Shown here in pieces: positions 6,401 to 10,796 of a stretch of 24,917 nt of DNA (the first letter of the stretch is position 1; each line of letters opens with the position of its first letter). A program made the translations under genes and the position numbers. The notes beneath the pieces were generated by a model, which was not told the origin of the DNA, searched no databases, and worked only from the letters and a program-made list of their open reading frames with translations. Origin of the DNA: a virus; the IMG/VR virus record IMGVR_UViG_3300005932_000017, positions 1 through 24,917 of that record; one strand, 5' to 3'.

Positions 6401-6703
6401 ATGAAAAAGATAATTGTCATAACCAGACCGGACTGCATTGCCTGCCGGATGTTGAGGTATGAACTCAAGAAAAGGGATATTCCCTATGACGCATTAGATA
6501 CCGGCGCAGCTACAGATATGTTCAACATGCCATTTCACGGAGCGCCTATCACACTGATCATCGACTATTCGAAACGTCCGTACGATGTACAGCGGTTCAA
6601 TGGATATGGAAAGATCACCTTCGACAGGATTTTAAAAGAGGTTGAATATAAAGATCCCTACATACCTACCAGGGACGTTGCGCAGGAGGTGCCTCATGCC
6701 TAA
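6401..6703 (+). CDS. Glutaredoxin/thioredoxin-like protein
   Basis: This 100-residue thioredoxin-fold protein has strand IIVITRPDC and the redox motif C12-I-A-C15. Helix MLRYELKKRDIPYDALDT follows, then the cis-proline loop region (GAPITLII) and a C-terminal helix. The layout is that of NrdH/glutaredoxin-like proteins. These donate electrons to ribonucleotide reductase or reduce protein disulfides; phages often carry them to raise dNTP supply. No reductase gene is seen in the window. The ATG follows AAAGGCACGAAA, again a piece of the CCACGAAAGGCACGAAAG repeat acting as ribosome binding site. It overlaps the next gene by 8 bp. Confidence 0.75.
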   Translation: MKKIIVITRPDCIACRMLRYELKKRDIPYDALDTGAATDMFNMPFHGAPITLIIDYSKRPYDVQRFNGYGKITFDRILKEVEYKDPYIPTRDVAQEVPHA

Positions 6704-6989
6704 ACCATATCCCGCTCAATTATATGGCGATAGGTGTAAGGTTCCCCTGTGCAACCATCGCGAGGCGTGCAGTTACCGGTTCAGCCGGCGCTGCATGCTC
6801 CGCCGTATTTTCCTGCAAAATTACGTGGAGACAAAGCGTCTCTACGGGATCATCAAGGATCTGCTCGATAGAGTGCACCGGCTTGCATATTTCCGCAGGG
6901 TATACTTCTGGAAGATCGACCGCAAGAAGGGCATGCACATGCCGTATAAAACCTACGGGAACTATGAACACCACGGAGTGTGCGCATGA
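6696..6989 (+). CDS. Cys-cluster basic protein, unknown function
   Basis: This 97-residue, very basic protein has four cysteines near the N-terminus: C17, C22, C28 and C36, in CKVPLCNHREACSYRFSRRC. A helix LQNYVETKRLYGIIKDLLDR follows, then a basic C-terminus. The cysteines suggest a bound zinc or iron-sulfur cluster. AGGAGG lies 6 bases before ATG 6696. The stop overlaps the next start (ATGA, 6986-6989). No family is recognised; nucleic-acid binding is plausible from charge. Confidence 0.65.
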   Translation: MPKPYPAQLYGDRCKVPLCNHREACSYRFSRRCMLRRIFLQNYVETKRLYGIIKDLLDRVHRLAYFRRVYFWKIDRKKGMHMPYKTYGNYEHHGVCA

Positions 6990-7162
6990 AGCGACAAAAA
7001 AATGACGAACGAAACCAGAAGGTATGCGACGATATCCGTAAATATAAGGAGCTTGGCTTCAAGATCCAGGAAGCATTTAAGCTCGTTGCGGAAAAATGGT
7101 ATCTCGCACCGAGCACTGTCCGGCAAATATGGTACGCAACCGGGTATTATCGTGAGCGCTAA
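6986..7162 (+). CDS. Small HTH protein, first of a tandem paralogous pair
   Basis: This 58-residue protein is built as one HTH: DDIRKYKELGFKIQEAFKLV, then AEKWYLAPSTVRQIWYATG. It aligns by eye with the next gene product (KKYKEQGFHLCEARELVAQK, then VGLTSGTVQNYYEQ). Shared features are the KYKE-GF opening, EA--LVA, and a S/T-T-V-(R/Q) recognition helix. The ATG overlaps the previous stop. It may be a transcription factor of the middle promoter class (the Mor/C slot in Mu), although it is far smaller than Mor. That role is an inference. Confidence 0.65.
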   Translation: MKRQKNDERNQKVCDDIRKYKELGFKIQEAFKLVAEKWYLAPSTVRQIWYATGYYRER

Positions 7163-7346
7163 GAAATATCATTACGGCAGAAAAGGATCACATGCACAGG
7201 CGAACGTGCGGAAAAAGGAGATCGTCAAGCTCGTGAAAAAGTATAAAGAGCAGGGCTTTCACCTCTGTGAAGCACGGGAGCTCGTCGCACAAAAAGTCGG
7301 ACTCACATCCGGCACAGTTCAAAATTATTATGAACAAGCGAGGTAA
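7152..7346 (+). CDS. Small HTH protein, second of a tandem paralogous pair
   Basis: I place the start at GTG 7152, overlapping the previous stop (7160-7162). Longer readings of this frame would lie wholly inside the preceding gene. The product has 64 residues: a basic head (SAKKYHYGRKGSHAQANVRK) and an HTH (IVKLVKKYKEQGFHLCEARE, LVAQKVGLTSGTVQNYYEQA) related to the gene just before it. The pair probably arose by duplication. The GTG has no strong ribosome binding site, which fits translational coupling. Confidence 0.6.
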   Translation: MSAKKYHYGRKGSHAQANVRKKEIVKLVKKYKEQGFHLCEARELVAQKVGLTSGTVQNYYEQAR

Positions 7347-7349
7347 GAT

Positions 7350-7568
7350 ATGGATAAAAAAGTTTTAGAGGATATGGGATTTAAACATATTGGTAAAGGA
7401 TGGCTTGAGTACCAAACAAAGCACGCAGAGCTTACTATTGCAGCGGAATATAGAGGGAAAGAAGTATCAAAGATTGTTATGTCAATTGATGATGTTTCTT
7501 ATGAATATCCCCTCACCATCAACACCAAATTCGATCTCGAACAACTACTCAAAATACTGGGAGAGTAG
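7350..7568 (+). CDS. Small hypothetical protein
   Basis: This 72-residue alpha/beta protein has an N-terminal helix and strand (EDMGFKHIGKGWLEYQTKHA), a central strand (KEVSKIVMSIDDVSYEYPLT) and a C-terminal helix (FDLEQLLKILGE). GAGGT lies 7 bases before ATG 7350, which is 3 bp after the previous stop. No family is recognised. Its base composition is a little more AT-rich than its neighbours. Confidence 0.65.
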   Translation: MDKKVLEDMGFKHIGKGWLEYQTKHAELTIAAEYRGKEVSKIVMSIDDVSYEYPLTINTKFDLEQLLKILGE

Positions 7569-7571
7569 CTC

Positions 7572-7868
7572 ATGACAACACTACAATTAGTTACATGCTT
7601 TGTCCTGCTGTGGACGGCGTTTTTCGATGGTATGCGGGACGGGACGCTCAAAAAATCCTGGTGGACACGCAAGAAATATAAGTGGGCACAGCTCTATCCG
7701 ATTGCGATATACCTGATGATCATTACGAAGATGAGCTGGTGGATATGGCTTGTGATCCCTATCTGCGGTTGGCTGCTCTGGCAGCTTGCAGCGAATAAGA
7801 TATGCGGTAAAAACTGGGACTCGTTTATAATAAATTCGATAAAAAAAATATTTAGAATAGGAGAGTGA
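7572..7868 (+). CDS. Membrane protein with three predicted helices
   Basis: This 98-residue hydrophobic protein has an N-terminal helix (LQLVTCFVLLWTAFFDGM), a basic Trp-rich loop (KKSWWTRKKYKW) and two further helices (LYPIAIYLMIITKMSWWIWL, VIPICGWLLWQLA). The C-terminus is basic. Three helices and small size fit a holin or antiholin, and it lies just before a cysteine peptidase that could be the lysin. A second, better holin candidate exists at 20372. The stop overlaps the spacer of the next gene. Confidence 0.6.
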   Translation: MTTLQLVTCFVLLWTAFFDGMRDGTLKKSWWTRKKYKWAQLYPIAIYLMIITKMSWWIWLVIPICGWLLWQLAANKICGKNWDSFIINSIKKIFRIGE

Positions 7869-7870
7869 GC

Positions 7871-8410
7871 ATGAAAAAAGAAAAATTCATCCTCGGTATT
7901 GAACCCACATGGCAGCGGGATCTACGCTGGAGAGATTACAAACTCGGCACAGAGCACAGACCGGAGGACAGTACTATCGGTAAATACGGATGCCTGCTCT
8001 CTTGCTATACTGACCTGGCAAAGTACGCAACCGGCATTAATTGGGAACCTCCACAAGTCGATTATGATCTCTGCCGTAAGGACGGCTGGGGATATGACAA
8101 AGGCAACCGGATCGTGCACAGTACACTTGCCTACATCTTCGAGGAGATGGTATTCCACGGGCTGCTTATGTGCTATCATACACCTGCGCCGATCCATAAA
8201 ATTGATACCATGCTCCCCTGTATCGTGAAGATCGATTTCGAGGCAGGGCACTGGGTACTGCTGAAAGAGAAAGCCGGAGACGACTATATTATCAACGATC
8301 CGCTTTCTGGGCAGGAAGAACTACTTCTCGGGAAGTACGGTAAACCCGGCTGGGACCTGGCACGGATAATCTTGACAGTCGTGAGAATGGATGTTCGGAA
8401 GAAGGATTAA
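7871..8410 (+). CDS. C39-like papain-fold cysteine peptidase, putative lysin
   Basis: This 179-residue protein has the C39-like triad: C41 in TIGKYGCLLSC, H127 in AGHWVLL, and N142/D143 in YIINDP. These peptidases cleave after Gly-rich sequences or act on peptidoglycan cross-links. In phages such stand-alone domains usually serve as endolysins or host-directed peptidases. There is no signal peptide, so release would need a holin; the membrane protein just upstream is a candidate. ATG 7871 is chosen over GTG 7865 because of its distance from TAGGAGAG. The CCACGAAAGGCACGAAAG repeat follows immediately after the stop. Confidence 0.75.
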   Translation: MKKEKFILGIEPTWQRDLRWRDYKLGTEHRPEDSTIGKYGCLLSCYTDLAKYATGINWEPPQVDYDLCRKDGWGYDKGNRIVHSTLAYIFEEMVFHGLLMCYHTPAPIHKIDTMLPCIVKIDFEAGHWVLLKEKAGDDYIINDPLSGQEELLLGKYGKPGWDLARIILTVVRMDVRKKD

Positions 8411-8437
8411 CCACGAAAGGCACGAAAGGAAACGAAA
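8411..8437 (+). repeat. CCACGAAAGGCACGAAAG dispersed repeat used as ribosome binding site
   Basis: CCACGAAAGGCACGAAAG at 8411-8428 fills the gap between two genes and supplies the AAAGGAAAC purine run before ATG 8438. Shortened or degenerate versions occur at 5369-5395, 5597-5620 and 6388-6400. The related CCACAGAGAACACAGAG lies at 3462-3478. Such elements are common between genes in many environmental bacterial genomes. Confidence 0.65.
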
Positions 8438-8764
8438 ATGGATGATAAAGAAGTTAAATACCCTGACATTTCAGCCCTGATGGGGGATACCAAAAGCATA
8501 CTGTATACGATTCCTGAAATGATTGCAGATAAAATTGAAGAGGAGTTTCTTTTCGCTCTGCGCAACAATGCTTATCCTCCCATCGTTGGCGAGATTACTT
8601 TACATGAGATACGCTCAAGGGGTATTGTCATGATAACCCGGAACAATAAGATTTGGCTACAGCAAGGCAAACGCACTATCTCAAACGTTATAAGAACAGT
8701 TATTGGAGAAGATTGCGTTATTGTAGAGACCGTAATACCCACAGAAAGCGCCGAGAGGAGATAG
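8438..8764 (+). CDS. Hypothetical protein
   Basis: This 108-residue protein has a helical start (IPEMIADKIEEEFLFALRNN) and a beta-rich C-terminal half (PIVGEITLHEIRSRGIVMIT, then VIRTVIGEDCVIVETVIPT). No signal peptide or transmembrane helix is seen. It is preceded by the dispersed repeat that provides its ribosome binding site and followed after 4 bp by a small membrane peptide. No family is recognised. Confidence 0.6.
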   Translation: MDDKEVKYPDISALMGDTKSILYTIPEMIADKIEEEFLFALRNNAYPPIVGEITLHEIRSRGIVMITRNNKIWLQQGKRTISNVIRTVIGEDCVIVETVIPTESAERR

Positions 8765-8768
8765 AAAA

Positions 8769-8867
8769 ATGATAGGAATAATAATAGGTGTCGTGATCGG
8801 GATAGTGCTCGTGGTGGGCGGTATTCTCGTACACACGATTATAATTGCACGAAAGGAGAAAGTATAA
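8769..8867 (+). CDS. 32-residue single-helix membrane peptide
   Basis: This short frame (MIGIIIGVVIGIVLVVGGIL, then VHTIIIARKEKV) is almost wholly one transmembrane helix with a basic C-terminal end. It starts 4 bp after the previous stop and its stop overlaps the next start (TAATG, 8865-8869). This coupling supports translation. The AAAGGAG before the next ATG lies inside its last codons. The function is unknown. Confidence 0.5.
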   Translation: MIGIIIGVVIGIVLVVGGILVHTIIIARKEKV

Positions 8868-9043
8868 TGTTAGTAGTCATTATTATTGGGTTGATCATCT
8901 GCGGTTTTATTACGCAGGGAATCAACAAAAGTAAGGGATACGAGGGTGGGTTCGCATGGGGCTTATTCCTTGGAATAATTGGTATTATTGTTGTAGCAGT
9001 GAGACCATATCATCCGGACTGGAAAAAGCCGGAAGACAAATGA
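8867..9043 (+). CDS. 58-residue membrane protein with two predicted helices
   Basis: ATG 8867 has AAAGGAG 8 bases upstream. The product has helix 1 (LVVIIIGLIICGFITQG), a polar turn INKSKGYEGGFAWG and helix 2 (LFLGIIGIIVVAVRP). The tail is PDWKKPEDK. The SKGYEGGFAWGLFLGIIGII pattern recurs in small hydrophobic proteins of many bacteria and phages. The stop overlaps the next start (ATGA, 9040-9043). The role is unknown; a lysis accessory or superinfection-exclusion protein is possible. Confidence 0.65.
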   Translation: MLVVIIIGLIICGFITQGINKSKGYEGGFAWGLFLGIIGIIVVAVRPYHPDWKKPEDK

Positions 9044-9315
9044 CATCCACCCTGATGATTATCTGGTTTGTTATCGAGTGTATATTCGCATTGATAGTGA
9101 TCATCTCAATTATTATGATTGCAGTCGCAATAAGAAGGATATTGAGACTGGTAAGAGATTTTATGATCTCACATAATAAAGATAACGATCATCTAAAATG
9201 CAGGAATTGCTCTACCATAAATAAGGCAACCGCAAATATTTGTGAGTTCTGCGGAGAGCACCTTCGCAAAAAAGAATATGAAGAAGATCAGATACCGAAA
9301 TATTTAAAAACTTGA
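9040..9315 (+). CDS. Membrane-anchored zinc-ribbon protein
   Basis: This 91-residue protein has one long N-terminal transmembrane segment (IIWFVIECIFALIVIISIIM) and a basic amphipathic linker. A C-terminal zinc ribbon follows: C-R-N-C (about residues 55-58) and C-E-F-C (about 70-73) in TANICEFCGEHL. It starts in the preceding stop codon. Its own stop (9313-9315) lies inside the TTGACA box of the next promoter. Membrane-anchored zinc ribbons are widespread and functionally diverse, so no role is assigned. Confidence 0.65.
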   Translation: MTSTLMIIWFVIECIFALIVIISIIMIAVAIRRILRLVRDFMISHNKDNDHLKCRNCSTINKATANICEFCGEHLRKKEYEEDQIPKYLKT

Positions 9316-9340
9316 CACGCTCTATGTTCATAAGTAGAAA
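9312..9340 (+). promoter_or_regulatory. Sigma70-type promoter for the ORF6N regulator transcript
   Basis: TTGACA at 9312-9317 and TAGAAA at 9335-9340 are separated by exactly 17 bp. It follows the early operon directly and precedes a 170-nt leader with no open frame of its own. The -35 box overlaps the stop of the upstream gene. Confidence 0.65.
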
Positions 9341-9513
9341 TGCCATCAGACCGAATGAACCCATTGTGATGGCGCTTCTGCTTGGTCGAGCATAAGCGCT
9401 ATTGTTGTTATTGCCGAGATTCCCGTACTCGTGAGAGCGGGGCGCCTTCCCTTGGGTTTGCGCGGTCAATCTCGGCTTTTTCAGTTGAGACCAAAAAACT
9501 CAAGGAGGCACAG
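9341..9513 (+). promoter_or_regulatory. Structured untranslated leader with terminator-like hairpin
   Basis: Two inverted repeats stand out. GCGCTT (9372-9377) pairs with AAGCGC (9394-9399). GCCGAGATT (9413-9421) pairs with AATCTCGGC (9468-9476), followed directly by TTTTT (9477-9481). A third small pair TTGAG/CTCAA lies around 9484-9502, next to the AGGAGG site at 9503-9508. The 9-bp stem plus T run looks like an attenuator or the 3' end of a small RNA, placed between the promoter and the regulator gene. The 46-nt loop of the large hairpin is itself GC-rich and could fold. No coding is seen. Confidence 0.5.
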
Positions 9514-10155
9514 ATGAATAACATCGTGCAAATCGCAGGCAAGCCCATGCCTGTGCGAGAGTATCAAGGGCAGAGAGTTGTAACTATCAATGATGTGGCG
9601 GAAGTTCACAGGGTTCCTTCAGATTCAATAAGAAGGAATTTTAACAGGAATCGAAATCGATTTGAAAAAGAGATCGATTATTACAGTCTACGAGGAAAGT
9701 TCCGCGGGACAAATTGTCCCATGCCACCCCATACCTCATGCATCAATGTATTCACAGAGACCGGGTATCTTATGCTGGTCAAGTCCATGACGGACGATCT
9801 TGCATGGAAGGTGCAGAGGCAGCTGGTGAATTTGTATTTCAGAGTGACCCGTCTACGTTCCGACCCCGACGTGTCGGGGGAACTACGCCGCGGCAAGCGA
9901 GAGAGTGTGAGTGTCGGTCTTATTGCAGGCATAGCTCCGCTAATGAAGGATGAGTATCGCAAGATACTATATTATCGTGTGGTCAAGGGGCTTACGCAGA
10001 ACGAGACAGGACTTTTGCTCGGGCACTCCGCACGGTATGTTCAATACAAAGAACAGGACATCACGCGTGCGGGCGTTCATATTCCTTCTCAGAGTGGTAA
10101 GCGGCAAAGCTTGATGATAGGTCCGCAAGATCCCCAGCTCGGGATATCAAATTAA
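9514..10155 (+). CDS. ORF6N-domain phage regulator / antirepressor-like protein
   Basis: This 213-residue protein has an N-terminal ORF6N (KilA-N related) domain. ITINDVAEVHRVPSDSIRRN is followed by F-x-K-E-x-D-Y-Y, then FTETGYLMLVKSMTDDLAWK and VQRQLVNLYFR (to about residue 115). Its C-terminal part (KGLTQNETGLLLGHSARYVQ) reads as a second HTH. In phages this domain is typical of antirepressors and late regulators. AAGGAGG lies ahead of ATG 9514. It has its own promoter and structured leader. Codons 117-125 are built on a perfect CCCCGAC-GT-GTCGGGG palindrome (9868-9883), the interdomain linker. The domain call is firm; the biological role is inferred. Confidence 0.8.
   Translation: MNNIVQIAGKPMPVREYQGQRVVTINDVAEVHRVPSDSIRRNFNRNRNRFEKEIDYYSLRGKFRGTNCPMPPHTSCINVFTETGYLMLVKSMTDDLAWKVQRQLVNLYFRVTRLRSDPDVSGELRRGKRESVSVGLIAGIAPLMKDEYRKILYYRVVKGLTQNETGLLLGHSARYVQYKEQDITRAGVHIPSQSGKRQSLMIGPQDPQLGISN
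9863..9887. repeat. REP-like palindrome inside the ORF6N gene
   Basis: The stretch around 9861-9887 contains CCCCGACGTGTCGGGG flanked by GTTCC and GAAC, forming a near-perfect hairpin. It encodes the linker between the two domains of the regulator (SDPDVSGEL). Similar CCCCGAC..GTCGGGG elements are common intergenic repeats, so an insertion in a permissive linker is likely. Confidence 0.65.
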
Positions 10156-10168
10156 TCGGAGATATGTC

Positions 10169-10360
10169 ATGAATGAACTCATCGAGATCATAGACAGACT
10201 CGAAGAATTGAACGAGGCGGAAGAGGAGCTGATCGTACTGACAGCCGGGGCGAAGAAGACGTGCTCATTATTATTGATCCTGCACACACAGAGGGAGGAG
10301 CAGATCGAGAAGTTGAGCTCACTTAAGGCATTACCAAGCAGGGGCTTGGTAACGAGATAG
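10169..10360 (+). CDS. Small helical protein with repeat-derived C-terminus
   Basis: This 63-residue acidic, helical protein (ELIEIIDRLEELNEAEEELI, then REEQIEKLSSLKAL) starts at ATG 10169 behind a GGAGAT site. It is 13 bp after the ORF6N gene. Its last ten residues (ALPSRGLVTR) are encoded by the palindrome TTACCAAGCA-GGGG-CTTGGTAACGAG (10331-10356), which also brings the stop codon region. The original C-terminus may therefore have been replaced. No family is recognised. Confidence 0.55.
   Translation: MNELIEIIDRLEELNEAEEELIVLTAGAKKTCSLLLILHTQREEQIEKLSSLKALPSRGLVTR
10331..10356. repeat. REP-like palindrome TTACCAAG..CTTGGTAA
   Basis: A near-perfect palindrome with GTTCCCAAG-type arms forms the 3' end of the preceding gene. 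It is related to copies at 1604-1631 and 10752-10778. Confidence 0.7.
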
Positions 10361-10392
10361 CTGGTTAACGATTGGGGTCTCTAAATATAAAA

Positions 10393-10423
10393 GGGCACTT
10401 CGGATGAGGTGCCCTAAGTTTTT
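10393..10423 (+). terminator. Rho-independent terminator
   Basis: GGGCAC (10393-10398) pairs with GTGCCC (10409-10414) around a 10-nt loop. It is followed by TAAG and a T run (10419-10423). It closes the ORF6N transcript. Confidence 0.75.
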
Positions 10424-10549
10424 CTTGACAGAAATTTATACCAAGAATTGGTTTGTAACCGAGGTATAAGCTGCAATCCATTATGCTGTGGAACGAACTT
10501 GCAAAACTTGAAACAGATTTAGTTTATTCCCTCTGTTTATTCAACCCTT
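10424..10549 (+). other. Short interval between two terminators; possible small-RNA unit
   Basis: It starts with TTGACA (10425-10430) and holds a dyad CCAA-GAA-TTGG (10441-10451) and a TATAAG box (10464-10469). The boxes are not spaced as one standard promoter. A plus-strand frame from ATG 10483 runs through the next terminator and the tRNA and is not believed. Flanking terminators make a short independent transcript possible, but nothing more can be shown. Confidence 0.3.
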
Positions 10550-10581
10550 GGGGTGTGCTAATCACGCACCCCGTTTTTTTT
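10550..10581 (+). terminator. Rho-independent terminator just upstream of the tRNA
   Basis: GGGGTGTG (10550-10557) pairs with CGCACCCC (10565-10572), with one G-T-like mismatch, and is followed by G and eight T (10574-10581). The tRNA starts only 11 bp later. Confidence 0.8.
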
Positions 10582-10591
10582 ATATCTCGGA

Positions 10592-10685
10592 GGAGAGGTA
10601 GGCATAATGGTGTTGCAGGAAGCTTATACCTTCTTGGGGAAGCTGATTACTTCCCTTGCGGGTTCGAATCCCGTCCTCTCCTCCA
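10592..10685 (+). tRNA. Class II tRNA with apparent UAU anticodon and encoded CCA
   Basis: The acceptor GGAGAGG (10592-10598) pairs perfectly with CCTCTCC (10675-10681), with discriminator T 10682 and CCA 10683-10685. The D-arm is a 3-bp stem GCA/TGC (10602-10604, 10614-10616) around TAATGGTGT with the conserved GG. The anticodon stem GGAAG/CTTCT (10618-10622, 10630-10634) encloses loop CTTATAC. This puts U33 at 10624 and the anticodon at 10625-10627 (UAU). A 23-nt variable region (10635-10657) folds as GGGAAG/CTTCCC. The T-arm is GCGGG-TTCGAAT-CCCGT. The long variable arm is the class II form of Ser, Leu and Tyr tRNAs, yet UAU reads the isoleucine codon AUA. U73 and three bases between the acceptor and D stems are also unusual. 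Confidence 0.8.
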
Positions 10686-10689
10686 TAAT

Positions 10690-10718
10690 AAAAAAGCGCT
10701 CCGTTTGGAACGCCCTTT
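10690..10718. terminator. Bidirectional terminator between tRNA and the leftward late operon
   Basis: AGCGCTCC (10695-10702) pairs with GGAACGCC (10707-10714) around GTTT. A T-rich stretch follows on the plus strand, and the A run at 10688-10695 gives a clean T run on the minus strand. It can end the tRNA transcript and the leftward head-gene transcript. Confidence 0.7.
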
Positions 10719-10751
10719 CATTTATTTGCCAAGAGACTGCAAGCCCTTCAC

Positions 10752-10778
10752 TCGTTCCCAAGTCCAACTTGGGAACAA
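10752..10778. repeat. REP-like palindrome TCGTTCCCAAG..CTTGGGAACAAG
   Basis: A near-perfect palindrome (arms TTCCCAAG and CTTGGGAA) lies in the gap between the tRNA terminator and the portal gene stop. It is of the same family as 1604-1631 and 10331-10356. Confidence 0.75.
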
Positions 10779-10796
10779 GTATAACATTTTAACTTT

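Noticed and set aside
9382-9513. N-terminal extension of the ORF6N gene
   Set aside because: The upstream in-frame codons overlap the hairpin and T run; ATG 9514 has an AAGGAGG site and begins the conserved domain.
10752-10778. Palindrome as the terminator of the leftward operon
   Set aside because: It lacks a T run on either strand and matches other dispersed palindromes; the hairpin at 10690-10718 is the better terminator.
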